This document shows, piece after piece, positions 36,801 through 49,095 of a DNA stretch of 64,000 nt; position 1 is the first letter of the stretch, and every line of letters starts with the position of its first letter. The stretch comes from Callorhinus ursinus. Lineage: Eukaryota > Chordata > Mammalia > Carnivora > Otariidae. The position numbers and the translations under genes were made by a program. The notes beneath the pieces are model-generated. The model did not search any database. It was not told the origin of the DNA and saw nothing but the letters and a program-made list of their open reading frames with translations. The DNA is taken from the NCBI RefSeq assembly GCF_003265705.1, contig NW_020312817.1, positions 29,525,324 to 29,589,323 on the forward strand, written 5' to 3'.

Positions 36801-38060
36801 ATACTGAATTTTTCATTGCAATCCTTCCCACAATAAAACTCCAGCCCACATGGCATCTCTGAAAAGTTCATGAAACATTTGAAGAAGAAATAATACTAAT
36901 CCTATACGGAATCATTCAGAAAACAGAGGGGAAATTAACACTTTCTAATTCTTTCTAAAAGTCAGTTTTACCTGATACCAAAATAATATCAAATTTAAAA
37001 TTTTACAAGCAGAAAGTACTACAAACCAGTGCTCCTAATGAACATGATGCAAAAAAACCTTAACCAAATATAAGCAAAATGAACCCAAATATATATATCA
37101 GGAGCAAGTAAGGTTTATATCAGGAAAACAAGACATGTTCAACATTCAAAAATGAATCAATGTAATTTACCATATTTATAAGATGTAGAAGAAGAACTCT
37201 ATGGTCATTTCAAAACTTGCAAAAAGAAAAACATTTAACAAAACCTCACACCCTTTAATGATAAAAACTCCCAGAAATTTTAAAATAAATAAAATCTTCC
37301 TTAACTTGATTAAGGACATCTTAAAAAACAACAAACAAACAAAAAACAGTGACTGATATCTTACTCAAGGTAAAGTTGTCCACTCTCACCACTTCTACTG
37401 GATTATACTAGAGGTCTTAAATGTACAATAAAGCAAGAATAATAAATAAATGATATATAGATTGGAAAGGAAAAAATAAACTCATTTGTATACCACAAGG
37501 TTATTTAGAAAACACAGAATCTATTAAAAAGCTATTAAAACCAACACACAGGGGCACCTGGGTGGCTCAGATGGTTAAGCGTCTGCCTTCGGCTCAGGTC
37601 ATGATCCCAGGGTCCTGGGATCAAGTCCCACATCGGGCTCCCTGCTCCTTGGAAGCCTGCTTCTCCCTCTGCCTCTCTCTCTCTCTCTCTCTGTCTCTCA
37701 TGAATAAATAAATAAAATCTTAAAAAAAAAAAACCAATATACATATTGAGCAGGACTGTAAGATACAGGGTTAATGTAAAGAAAATCACTTTTCTATATA
37801 TCATCAACAAGCAAAAAAGAAAAATAATTCTAATTATGATAGCCTAAAAATTAAAAACTTAGGAATAAATTTAACAAAATACATGAAAAAAACTATAGAT
37901 TGAAAACAAACTATTTCACATGGAAATTAAAGCATACCTAAAGAAATGGTGATGTGCATGTTTATGGATTGGCAACTTCAATTTTGTTAAGATGGGCAAT
38001 CCCCAAAACATGCAATTTATGTTTATCCCTAGAAATTTAAAAAGGCATGTATAAGACTAG
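33900..38060 (+). mobile_element. Ancient L1M, forward, within ERVL remnant
   Basis: The 5' UTR/ORF1-like sequence includes 'caatcaaactgctgaaagcc' and 'aatcatggaggacaggag' near 34815-34940. ORF2-like RT sequence follows, with 'agaaatgagaaaatgttttgac' near 36267, 'caggaaaacaagacatgttc' near 37121, and 'gcctaaaaattaaaaacttagg' near 37843. All frames are broken. ERVL-like sequence lies on both sides, which fits insertion into the older retrovirus. The left boundary is uncertain by ~100 bp. Confidence 0.75.
37551..37729 (+). mobile_element. Can-SINE inserted in L1M
   Basis: Head 'ggggcacctgggtggctcag', full body, a (CT)n tract near 37675-37692, and an A-run. TSD 'aaaaccaacacaca' at 37537-37550 and 'aaaaccaatataca' at 37730-37743 (2 mismatches). 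Confidence 0.95.
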
Positions 38061-39430
38061 TACACTGAAAACTATATCTGTAGAAATTCAATCTGCCATT
38101 TCAGGGTAAAGTTGATTATATTGAACCTCTTTAATTCATCATGACTGAGATCAATATGAATTCCAAGGATGTGTTTGCCTGACTTGCCTACAGAGCCTTG
38201 GCTAGCACCACTATCTAAAGATTACTGAATGTTTCATCCATTGACATGAGAACCTATATAATAATGCCATGGAATAAGGAAACAACTTTACAGCAAAGGA
38301 GATGATCATGGTATGATCACGGTATCCATTGCCAGCCTAATAGAGGGATAAAATGGTCTTTTGAAACTGATGCTTAGAAAGGATATCCTGCAAGGGATGA
38401 GCAATCATCTGGGATGCAATATATATATATATATACCCTTAATCAATGCCCACTGTTTTCAGTGCTGTTTCCTCATAGGTATAATACATAATCCAGAAGC
38501 CAAGGGGTTGAAATAGGATTGGCACTGCTTACCATTATTCCCAGTAACCCACTTAGGTAATTTATCTTTTTTGTCTCTGCAAATTTAGGCTCTTTAGGTC
38601 TAGAAGCCCTGACTTCCAAACAAGTGAGGCTTGCATCAGAGCACACAGAGTCCCATTAAAATGCAAGCTATGGTTTCCAGTCCATCATTTTGAACTCTTC
38701 ATGCCAAAAGACAAGCAGACAAGGAAAAGAGTTACCATACTGGCAGGAGAAATTGACCCCTGTCATCAGAGGAAGAAAGAGTTGTTGTTAAATAATGAAT
38801 GAAGGAAAGAATATGTGTGACCCTCAGGCAATCCACTGGGGCTTTGGTTAATAATACCCTACTCAATTTTGGTAGTGAATGGACAGGTATAGCAGTCACA
38901 ATCTGAGAAGGACATTGTGACCAGGGAATTCACACTCCTCAGGAATGGTCTATGCCACTTAACTAGGGGAGTCATCTAAAACAGTAAGCTAGCCAAGGTT
39001 AAGAGAAATCTAGAATCTAAATTGTCACTTACAGCCTTGAGACAAAGTGCAGCAGCTAGAGGCTGTAATGTATCCCTCCAATTTTCCTCATATGTTTTCT
39101 CAGAATAGGGGTCGATCAAAATCCTAGAAGAGTTATTCCCATATTAGGTGGCATTATTAAATAAGTAATTAGGTGTAAGGAGTGCAAGAAGTGCACTGTA
39201 GTGGATGCTGTCATGCCCTAGATCTCCCCTTCAGGAACAAGATACTTATCCCCCTAGCTCCTGGGAATGCAGGCTACTGACAGCTTGCCTTTTGTCCTTG
39301 GCCACCGATTTCATTTGGTCAAAGGGACTTGTCACCCAATTTCACTTCTCCTCTCCAGTTCCCATCTAATGACTGGTTGATGCAGAGTTGTAAATGCTCA
39401 GCCCCTCCTTGTCTCAACCTAGACAACTGA
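38061..39430 (+). mobile_element. ERVL-type pol (integrase) remnant and 3' part
   Basis: The first ~750 bp follow the ERVL integrase layout: 'agagccttggctagcacca' near 38191, a 'ttattgatatgg'-like block near 38240, 'aacaactttacagcaaagga' at 38281, 'gtgctgtttcctcatag' at 38462, 'ccagtaacccacttagg' at 38541, and 'gtctagaagccctgacttcc' at 38598. Every reading frame is closed by stops and small deletions. The rest (about 38830-39430) is less certain and may hold the C-terminal pol region and part of an LTR. It probably belongs to the same provirus as 31735-33840. Confidence 0.55.
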
Positions 39431-39990
39431 AAAGATATCTCCCCAAAAGAAGTTATTAAACTTTAAAATTAAATAGATTCAGTGAATGTATTAAATTTAA
39501 AAATATATATAAGATTAGTCTGGCTAAAGAGAGAGTTACTGAACTGAAAGTGAGCAGCAAAGAAATTAATAAGAATGTAGCCTATGGGTGAGAGACAAAA
39601 TGTGAAAGTGAGGCTAAGGGATATGACCTATAGAATGAGAAGGTCTAAAGACACCCACTCACCATCCAAGAAAGGACAGAGAGGTGGGAAGAGAGGCAAT
39701 ATTAGGAGATACAATGGCTGAGAATTTTTCAAAACTGTAGAAACACTCAAATCTATAAATATGTAAATCATATTATATAATATAATGTGCAGAATAATTA
39801 GAAACACACCTAAACACATTCTAGGAAAACTGCAGAAAGCCATTAACCAAGAGGGTTAAAAAAAACCTAAGTGAAAATAGAAAAGATGAAAAAATGACAG
39901 GTTAACCTGGCAGAAGTGCGGAAGGGAAAAGAACCATTATCCTAGAATCGTGTCCCCTTTAAAACTATCTTTCAAGAGTTAATAAATGCA
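39431..39990 (+). mobile_element. Old L1 ORF1 fragment
   Basis: The blocks 'gtaggaaatacttaaatct'-like near 39737, 'aggaaaactgcagaaagcca' at 39824 and 'gtgcggaagggaaaagaacc' resemble the ORF1 C-terminal region of ancient L1Ms. Heavily diverged. Confidence 0.5.
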
Positions 39991-41114
39991 CTGTTTAGGT
40001 CCAACTGGCGAACTTATTACTTTTCAAAATTTAGTTAGTCAAGGGACATATCTTAAGAGTATGCAGTTCTTTCTTACCCAAAAATTGAGAACATGTGATT
40101 TCATTTAGTCCTTTGACATCCATGCCTTCTGCTACTCTGCCATTTAAATTCACACAATTATTTTTAACGAAGAGGTCCCACACCAGCTTACTGCTGTACT
40201 GAGAATTATGCCTTTGGGACAAGATACAGGTATAATTCTTTCCCTATGCCTAGCTCTCCTAAAATCCCTGTTAAGTGTGCCCTTCTATACCTATGGGCAG
40301 AAATAGCCTCTCATCACCTTTGCTCCCATTAGATCCATACTAAGCAACCGCTAGCATGTCCTCACCTCTCACCCCTTTATAGGCAAGTGGTGAACACTTT
40401 TTATAAAAGTCAAGGGACTTATCTTAGTCATCTTCCTCACTCTTTCTCTTCTCAGTGCCCAGAACTTAGCAAACAAATATTCAAATAGGTCCTCAGGAAT
40501 TTTTAAAATTTAAGAAAATATAGGAAATTTTTGTAATAGACTTTATGTTTTTGTTTTATGCAAAGGCTGCCTAAAATAGGCTCATTAGATTGAATGGCAA
40601 TCTTGTGATAAACTGAGATTTATAGCTTGCAATTATTTAATATAGTATTTTCCCATGGCAAATATTTTCATACTTAGACCTCAGAAATAAAATTTAAATT
40701 AAAAGAGAAAGAGTGAAATCATTTGGGTCTAAATTAAATAAGCATACTCACTCCTCAAACTAAAATCTATGTCCATACATGCTGTGCAATAGTTCATTAT
40801 ATAAGAAAGCCCATATGTAAATTGATGGCAGTTTTCCCAGAAGAAATCAGATAAGCTAATTTAACTTTTTGGCAATATTCTTCTATTTTCTCATTTAGGT
40901 ACATCATTATATTAGTCATGGGGAAACAATGGGCTATACCAAACTGGGAAAAAAAAAAAAAGAAATGCAAGTTTCCCTGTGAGTATTAAATGTGGTGAAC
41001 CCTTGTTTATAAACCATAAATAAACGATCAACTTTTTGGATGTCTTTTGAAATGGTCTTTTCAGATGACTTTCAGAATGGCCTGCCAGAGATAGCTGATA
41101 GAGAGATGATAGAT

Positions 41115-41138
41115 TAGCTAGCTAGCTAGCTAGCTAGA
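41115..41138. repeat. (TAGC)n microsatellite
   Basis: Five to six perfect self-complementary TAGC units followed by TAGATA. Confidence 0.9.
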
Positions 41139-41519
41139 TACTCAAATGCCCAGTGAATACTGAGCTACACACAAGTTCATATGTAAGTTGGAATGACAAA
41201 GTTCTTGCTACAGAGAATTCAGAGAACTCCTTCCACGGAATTGAATATTGACACTTTAAGATGGTAAACATAGTTGTGACATAAAAATATGCTAATGGTA
41301 TATTCCATAAGCCACCCATAAAGTATATTTTAAGGAATCTATATAATCTGCACTTTTGATCACTGCTACCCATGAGTGCCTATCAAACCCCGGACTTAAA
41401 TCTAAGCCTAAAACCACATCAGCCTATGAGCACACATGAGCTGTGAGAAAAATAACAAGTCTTATTTCCAATAAAATCTTCACACCTTTAAGATGTCTTC
41501 ATTAAAATAAAACTCCACT

Positions 41520-41680
41520 GACTCATTTATTTACTTATTCTTCAAACATTTACTCTCTACTCACTATATTCTGGCACTGCATGAAGTTCTAAAGACATAG
41601 AGATGAAGAGGATCTGGTCTCATCTGTTCAAAATCTACTAGGAAAGTCAGACAAAGTAACAATATCAGACTGAAGTTTCA
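41520..41680 (-). mobile_element. L2 3' end relic (reverse)
   Basis: 'attcttcaaacatttactctc', 'tctggcactgcatgaagttct' and 'agacatagagatgaagagg' match the reverse complement of the L2 tail. Confidence 0.65.
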
Positions 41681-42373
41681 CTAGAATAAATTTTAAATTA
41701 TGGTTAGTCTTTTGTTGGTTGTTTTTGTTTTCTGTTTTTTTGTTTTCAGTTTTCTAACCCAATGAGCAAATCTAATGTAATATTTATTATATTCAAATAA
41801 AGATTTTTCTCAAGATTCTTGTGCTAATTTGGCAAAGAAATTTTAACATTTAAAAGTTTAAATATCATCTATGAATAAATCATCAACTTAAAATATTTTC
41901 TGATGACTAAAGACCTTTCATATTCTTGGTACCTTTTGCAATGGAAAAATGGAACCAGATCATTACAAGCCTATTCTAACTCTAGCCCCTGCAGTGCCTC
42001 TCTAAGGCTGTACTATCCTAACTGGCCAAGAATGAGCACATTATATAATGCTGCTTTGCTCCATTTCATACAGGGCACAATTGACCCATTTCTGCTATCA
42101 CATCAACAAGATTTTATTAATGTTCTCTAAGGAGCCAGCACTACTGTGCAACAGTGGCTTCACAAACAGAAAAAAATAGGTGGAGGTCCTAAATTTAAAG
42201 AAAATCATCAAATGGATCTGGATATAAAACTGCTCTGAAGAAGAGGGCATGACATACCCACAGTATGAAATAAAATAGATTTAAAAAAAAAGAAAGAAAG
42301 AAAATAGATTAAACAAGACAGACAAGGTTTATAAGGAGAGAAATTTGAAACTGATTTAAGAAATGAAGATATT

Positions 42374-42561
42374 GGGCACCTGGGTGGCTCAGATGGTTAA
42401 GCGTCTGCCTTTGGCTCAGGTCATGATCCCAAGGACCTGGCATCAAGTCCCGCATCGGGCTCCCTGCTCAGTGGGGAGCCTGCTTCTCCCTCTCCCCTCT
42501 GCCTGCCTCTCCCCCTGCTTGTGCTCTCTCTCTCTTTCAAATAAATAAAATCTTAAAAAAA
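42374..42561 (+). mobile_element. Can-SINE
   Basis: Head 'gggcacctgggtggctcag', 'gcgtctgcc' body, TC-rich tract, 'aaataaataaaatc' and A-run. TSD 'agaaatgaagatatt' at 42359-42373, with a near copy 'agaaataaagaatatt' right after the tail. Confidence 0.95.
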
Positions 42562-43489
42562 AGAAATAAAGAATATTATCCACACAGACTTAATCAACTA
42601 CAAATCCGTCATGAGAACCTGTTAACCCTGCAATATTTCAAGAACTAATTTTTTGCGAGTTTTCATTAGGAAGGATATGTGGGACAACTGCTTTTTTAAA
42701 GATTACCAGCTTTGCCAGTTACTACTTCTGAGTCACTGAAGAGATTACTCTTAGCTCTAATTATTCTTCAATTATATCAAGAAGCACTAAGGTAAATGTG
42801 TACACTTAAAGGGTTTCAAGATCATAAATATTGACACAATATTCATCAATGAATAACTGACCCCATCCCCAAATGACAGATGGATTTTTAGGTGAATAGA
42901 TGTCTGCTGCTATTGAAAGTATTTTCATCTAGTTGGTGATTAGAAACATATTCTCATCAATAGGAAAGACATTCCTGTTTATTTTAACCCATTTATCTAG
43001 GTTCTTTTTTAATTCAGTAATTCATAGCCAGAAATTGACTAGAATACAGTATAATCTAATATATTCTTTATTCTGCCATATTACACCACATTGACAAATA
43101 TCTACCCAATTTACTTGATTTCTATAAAACAATGCAAACACTTTGTTTTCTTCCCCTTTTCCATCATCCTGATTTAATCTCTCAGGTTGTATAACATCAT
43201 GAAGGTCAGGAATATCACTTCTATTTCTGCAGTTACTGCTGAGAAACCAGAGAAAATCAATTATACCTCTTTGTTTTAAAGGGCAGAGAAGGGTAATTGA
43301 GAAAAATAATCTCATTTTTCTGCTTATGTTGTGTTACTGATCCATATTTGGAGGGTAGGAATTAGGAAATAACATCCTGCCCACATTCACAAGGGATATG
43401 ATACCTTATCTCATTCCTCATGAGGCTCCAGTTTGAGGGCAGATCAATGAGTGATAGAAGGGGGTTATACCAATCACAATACTTGATAT

Positions 43490-43580
43490 TTAGATGTCAC
43501 TTTACAGTTTGACATTCATTTCCATTCATACCATTTAATTTCAACTTCAACAACCCTGTCACATAGTGGATAATATTAAT
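43490..43580 (-). mobile_element. MIR-like relic
   Basis: 'ttcaacaaccctgtcacatagtgg' and 'ataatattaatat' resemble reverse MIR/MIR3 sequence. The match is short and diverged. Confidence 0.4.
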
Positions 43581-43794
43581 ATCTGGTGTGCCCATTACTA
43601 CCAAAAATCTACCTTAGGAATGGCAATTTTGCATAGATTTCAAAATCTACTTAGAGTTACCGAGTCTCTTCAAACAGAATAAATCTAATTAGAATGAATA
43701 GCAGAGGAGAAATACTGAGAAGAGATTTAAACATGCAACTGAAATGGTTACATTTTTATGTCTGCTGAGTATAAAGGAAGTATTTACTTTCAGT

Positions 43795-43930
43795 TAAATT
43801 TAAATTTACCAAGTACTTGCTTAATACTTGCAAGATACATTGCACTCAAGGATATGCAGAAGCAAATGATGGAGTTCTTACCAACAAGGAGCTTACAGTC
43901 TCCCCAATGTTACAAGATGCACTGCACATA
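43795..43930 (-). mobile_element. L2 3' end relic (reverse)
   Basis: 'accaagtacttgcttaatac', 'gcagaagcaaatgatggag' and 'caaggagcttacagtctc' match the reverse L2 tail. Confidence 0.65.
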
Positions 43931-44823
43931 AATTAGAGAAAATATAAGAATAAATGACATCTTAAGGTGAATACACAAACATCAAGAATGAAGCAAAAAT
44001 ATCTTGATGTATATCACATTTGAACTTGACCTGAAAGTTTTGCTAAGATTGAGGAAAGGCAGAAAAGTACAATATTCATTGTCTACTATATTAGATGAAT
44101 TAAATACAAGTCTTGCCCTTGAGGGCACAATTGAATGAGTAAGTCACAGTCACTTTTAAAATGCCCACAGGAGGTCATAGGAACATGGTAAAACATATAT
44201 TTGGCTAAATTAAGATATTAGAAGTAATTAAAGTTCTTTGAATAGAGAGCTATGTAATAAGAGTGAAAATTCAGAATAACTGGCAGCTCTCTTCACATGG
44301 AGCTTTTTCATCTATCAATATGCAACAAAAAGAATCTGTTAAATATCTTCTCATCTTCCACATATATTTAATGGATATAAAGTAAACCCACACAAACTAA
44401 TGCTGAGGATAATAAACTGCCTATCTGTATGGTAAAGTCTTATTTTTTTTAAATCTTTCAAGATTATATTGATTTCTAGTAATCTTTATTCAATGAGTAC
44501 TTCATTCTTCTTTCTCCTTCAGTGCTGGAGAAGAGTAGGAATATATTACTGAAAATATGCACATATAACCTGAATCATACCATTTCATGACTTTTTAATA
44601 GTACATTTTATTCCTTGGACAGACTTCAATATTTAAGTGACTTCTTAAATGTGCTTGTGTGTATAGCATTGTCAAGTTAGAAATCAACACATGCTTCAAT
44701 GGAGGAATCCACTGGGCAAAGACTGGTAAAGAAAATTAGTGTGGTCAGTAGCAGTAAACCCATCAGCATTGCAATAGTTCAGGATATTTATGGCAGGACA
44801 GACAAAATTACAGGAAGCTATTT

Positions 44824-44880
44824 GACCTGAGCTGTGATTAAAAGTTGGATGCTTAAATGACCAAGTCACCCAGGCACCCC
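44824..44880 (-). mobile_element. Truncated old Can-SINE head
   Basis: Only the tRNA-like 5' head remains. In reverse complement, 'ggggtgcctgggtgact' is followed by the 'catccaacttttaatcacag' type old body and then stops. Confidence 0.7.
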
Positions 44881-45078
44881 TAAAAATATATATTCCTGTG
44901 GTTAAGGATCTTAATAGGACCCTGGCCCATATAACATAATATTCAAAATTCCCAAGAAACAACCCATGATCTCAATATACAAAGAACCAAGAAAATCTAA
45001 CCAATTCTCATAGAAAAATATGTTGGAATTATCATACTTTAAAGCAGCTAATATAACTGTGCTCCATGAGGGAAAGGT

Positions 45079-45094
45079 AAACACTCTTGAAATT
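45079..45094 (+). repeat. 16-bp target-site duplication, left copy
   Basis: 'aaacactcttgaaatt' is perfectly repeated at 48348-48363, flanking the reverse L1. Confidence 0.97.
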
Positions 45095-48000
45095 TTTTAA
45101 AATTTTATTATGTTATATTAGTCACCATACAATACATCATTAGTTTTTGATGTGGTGATCCATGATCCATTGTATTCATATAACACCCAGTGCTCCATGC
45201 AGTACGTGCCCTCCTTAATACCCATCATGGGGCTAACCTATCCCCCCTCCCCCCTCCCCTCTAAAACCCTGTTTGTTTCTCAGAGTCCATAGTCTCTCAT
45301 GGTTCATCTCTCCCTCCGATTCCCCCCCCTTCATCTTTCCCTTCCTTCTCCTAATGTCCTCCATACTATTCCTTATGTTCCACGAATAAGTGAAACTATA
45401 TGATAATTGACTTTCTCTGCTGGACTTACTTCACTTAGCATAATCTCCTCCACTCCCATCCATGTTGATGTAAAAGTTGGGTATTCAACCTTTCTGATAG
45501 CTGAGTAATATTCCATTGTATATATGGACCCCATCTTCTTTATCCATTCATCTGTTGAAGGGCATCTCAGCTCTTTCCACAGTTTGGCTATTGCAGACAT
45601 TGCTGCTATGAACATTGGGGTGCATATGGCCCTTCTTTTCACTACATCTGTGTCTTTGGGGTAAATACCTAGAAGTGCAATTCTTGGGTCATAGGATAGC
45701 TCTATTTTTAAATTTTTGAGGAACCTCCACACTGTTTTCCAAAGTGGCTGTACCAACTTGCATTCCCACCAACGGTGTAAGAACAACCTCTCCAACATTT
45801 GTTGTTTCTTGCCCTGTCCATTTTTGCCGTTCTAACTGGTGTAAGGTGGTATCTCAGTGTGGTTTTGATTTGAATTTCCCTAATGGCTAATGATGATGAA
45901 CATTTTTTCATGTGTCTGTTAGCCATTTCTATGTCTTCTTCAGAGAAGTGTCTTTTCATATCTTCTGCCCATTTTTTGACTTCATTTTTTGTTTTTTGGG
46001 TGTTGAGTTTGAGAAGTTCTTTATAGATCTTGGATACCAGCCCTTTATCTGTAGTGTCATTTGCAAATATCTTCTCCATTCTGTGGGTTGCCTCTTTGTT
46101 TTGTTGATTGTTTCCTTTGCTGTGCAGAAGCTTTTTATCTTGATGAAGTCCCCAAAATTCATTTTTGCTTTTGTTTCACTAGCTTTTGGAGATGTATCTT
46201 GAAAGAAGTTGCTGTGGCTGATGTCAAAGAGGTTACTGCCTATGTTCTCCTCTAGGATTTTGATGGATTCCTGTCTCACATTGAGGTCTTTCATCCATTT
46301 TGAGTTTATCTTTGTGTATGGTGTTAGAGAATAGTCGAGTTTCATTCTTCTGCATGTGGCTGTCCAATTTTCCCAGCACCATTTATTGAAGAGACTGTCT
46401 TTTTTCCATTGCATGTTTTTTCCTGCTTTGTCAAAGATTATTTGACCATAGAGCTGAGGGTCCATATCTGGGTTCTCTATTCTGTTCCATTGGTCTATAT
46501 GTCTGTTTTTGTGCCAGTACCATGCTGTCATGGTGATCACAGCTTTGTAATATAGCTTGAAATCGGGCAACGTGATGCCCCCAGATTTATTTTTCTTTTT
46601 CAACATTTCCTTGGCGATTCAGGGTCTTTTCTGATTCCATACAAATTTTAGGATTGCTTGTTCCAGCACTTTGAAAAATGTCATTGGAATTTTGATCAGA
46701 TGGCATTGAAGGTATAGATTGCTCTGGGTAGCATAGACATTTTAACAATCTTTATTCTTCCGATCCATGAGCATGGAATGTTTTTCCATCTTTTTGTGTC
46801 TTCTTCAATTTCTTTCATGAGTCTTCTGTAGTTCCTAGAGTATAGGTCCTTTACCTCTTTGGTTAGGTTTATTCTGAGGTATCTTATGGTTTTTGGTCCT
46901 ATTGTAAATGGAATCGTTTCTCTAATTTCTCTTTCTACAGATGCATTGTTTGTGTACAAGAAAGCAACTGATTTCTGTGCATTGATTTTGTATCCTGCCA
47001 CATTACTGAATTGCTGTATGAGTTCTAGTAATTTGGGGTGGAGTCTTTTGGGTTTTCCACATAAAGTATCATGTCATCTGTGAAAAGAGAGAGTTTGACT
47101 TCTTTGCAAATTTGAATACCTTTTATTTCTTTTTGTTGTCTAATTGCTGTTGCTAGGACTTCTAGTACTATGTAGTGGCAAGAGTGGGCATCCTTGACGT
47201 GTTCCTGATCTTATGGGAAAGCCTCTCAGCTTTTCCCCATTGAGATGATATTCACTGTGGGTTTTTCACAGATGGATTTTATGAACTTGAGGACTATTCC
47301 TTCTATCCCTACACTCTGAAGAGTTTTAATCAGGAAAGGATGTTGTATTTTGTCAAATGCTTTTTCTGCATCAATTGAGAGGCCCATATGGTTCTTCTCC
47401 CTCCTTTTTTAATGTGTTCTATCACATTGATTGATTTGCGAATGTTGAACCACCCTTGCATCCCGGGGATAAATCCCACTTTGTCGTGGTGGATGATCCT
47501 TTTAATGTATTGTTGGATCCTATTAGCTAGGATTTTGTTGAGGATTTTGGAATCCATATTCATCAGGGATATCAGTCTGAAATTCTCCTTTTTGATGGGG
47601 TCTTTGCCTGGTTTGGGGATTAAGGTAATGCTGGCCTCATAGAATGAGTTTGGAAGTTTTCCTTCTGTTTCTATTTTTTGAAACAGCTTCAGTAGAATAG
47701 GTATTATTTCTTCTTTGAATGTTTGGTAGAATTCCCCAGGGAATACATCAGGACCTGGACTCTTGTTTTTTGGGAGGTTTTTGATCACTGCTTCAATCTC
47801 GTTACTGGTTATTGGCCTATTCAGGTTGTCAATTTCTTCCTGTTTCAGTCTTGGCAGCTTATAGGTTTCTAGGAAGACATCCATTTCATACAGATTGCTC
47901 AGTTTATTAGCATATAGTTGTTGATAATAATTTCTAATAATTGTTTCTATTTCCTTGGTGTTAGTCATGATCTCTCCCCTTTCATTCATAATTTTATTAA

Positions 48001-48347
48001 TTTGGGTCCTTTCTCTTTTCTTTTGGATAAGTCTGGCCAGTGGTTTATATATCTTATTAATTCTTTCAAAGAACCAACTTCTAGTTTTGTTGATCTGATC
48101 TACTGTGTTTCTGGTTTCTAATTCATTGATCTCTGCTCTAATCTTAATTATTTATCTTCTAATGCATGGCTTAGGCATCGTTTGTTGCTTTTTCTCTAGT
48201 TCTTTAAGGTGTAGAGTTAGTGGGTGAATTCGGAATTTTTCTATTTTTTTGAGTGAGGCTTGGATGGCTATGTATTTCCCCCTTAGGACCGCCTTTGCAG
48301 TATCCCATAGGTTTTGGACCGAAGTGTTTTCATTCTCATTGATTTCC
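45095..48347 (-). mobile_element. Young 5'-truncated L1
   Basis: A 3.25-kb reverse L1 with a perfect 16-bp TSD. It is truncated in ORF2 upstream of the RT domain ('EINENENTSVQNLWDTAKA' is the first readable part on the reverse strand). Its 3' UTR is the single X module, with one G-rich tract (C-rich at 45241-45262 on the forward strand) and an A/T tail at 45095-45110. The perfect TSD and long open pieces of ORF2 indicate a recent insertion. Confidence 0.97.
45373..48347 (-). pseudogene. L1 ORF2 C-terminal two thirds, lightly damaged
   Basis: Reverse transcriptase and C-terminal region only; the endonuclease is missing. From 48347 downwards: the Z/RT border, [15 protein letters not shown] (about 47765), [19 protein letters not shown] (about 47555), [13 protein letters not shown] block near 47370, [18 protein letters not shown] (from 47001), the segment with KFVWNK-like and [17 protein letters not shown] sequence (about 46460-46350), and the C-terminal [19 protein letters not shown] (about 45780). 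It reads in five pieces (48349-47330 with one stop, 47001-46696, 46606-45956, 46079-45708, 45798-45373) because of a few frameshifts. The stop is at 45373-45375. Confidence 0.93.
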
Positions 48348-48363
48348 AAACACTCTTGAAATT
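48348..48363 (+). repeat. 16-bp target-site duplication, right copy
   Basis: Perfect match to 45079-45094. Confidence 0.97.
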
Positions 48364-48960
48364 AATAGAAGTTCTCAGCAGAAAAACAGAATATAAAAAA
48401 AAGAAATAGAAATATAAGAACTAAAAATACAATAACTAAAATTAAATTTTTAATGAATAGACTAAATGGCAGAATGGAGATGATGGAGAAGAGAATTTGT
48501 AAACTTGAAAATGGAGCAACAGAAATTATCCAATCTGAACAGCAGAAAGAAAAAAACATTAAAATACAAATAAAGAGGATCTCAGAAACCAGTGGGACAA
48601 TATAATAACTAACATCCATGTCATTAGAGTTTCAAAGGAGAAAAGAAAAAGATTGGTGCAAAAATGAACAAACAAAAATCATAGCCAAACTTTCTAATTT
48701 GGTGAAAGGTTATAAATTTACACATTCAAGAACTTCAGCAAGCCCCAAGACAACAGGATATACTCATAAAACCATGCCTAGACACATCATAATTAAACTG
48801 CTAAAAACCATAAATATATAAACATATATATATCGCATCCTGAGAAAAACAACACAGTACATAATTACATACTGGGAACAAAATTTCTAATGTCTGCCAA
48901 TTCCTCATCAGAGTCCACAGAGGCCAGAGAACAGTAGAAGAACAATGTTAAAGTGCTGAA

Positions 48961-49095
48961 GGAAAAGAATTGCCAACGCACAATTCCATACTCAACAAAT
49001 ACATCCTTCAGGAATAATAGTATAATAAATACAATCTCATATGGAAAAAGCTCAAAGAATTTGTTGGCAATTCTTTTCCTCAAAGAATTTGTTGT
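48961..49095. repeat. Micro-rearrangement: inverted 16-mer plus short direct duplication
   Basis: 'ggaaaagaattgccaa' at 48961-48976 reappears as its exact reverse complement at 49064-49079. The 13-mer 'caaagaatttgtt' occurs both just before (49052) and just after (49081) this inverted copy. Confidence 0.85.

Larger units (their letters stand above)
39991..42358. other. Mostly unique intergenic DNA
   Basis: It contains a (TAGC)n run at about 41115-41138 and an L2-like relic at 41520-41680. No gene was found. Confidence 0.45.
42578..44823. other. Mostly unique intergenic DNA
   Basis: It holds MIR/L2 relics at 43490-43580 and 43795-43930. No gene was found. Confidence 0.45.

Noticed and set aside
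41115..41138. Self-complementary TAGC run as a terminator or regulatory hairpin
   Set aside because: A plain tetranucleotide microsatellite in unique intergenic DNA; no gene nearby.
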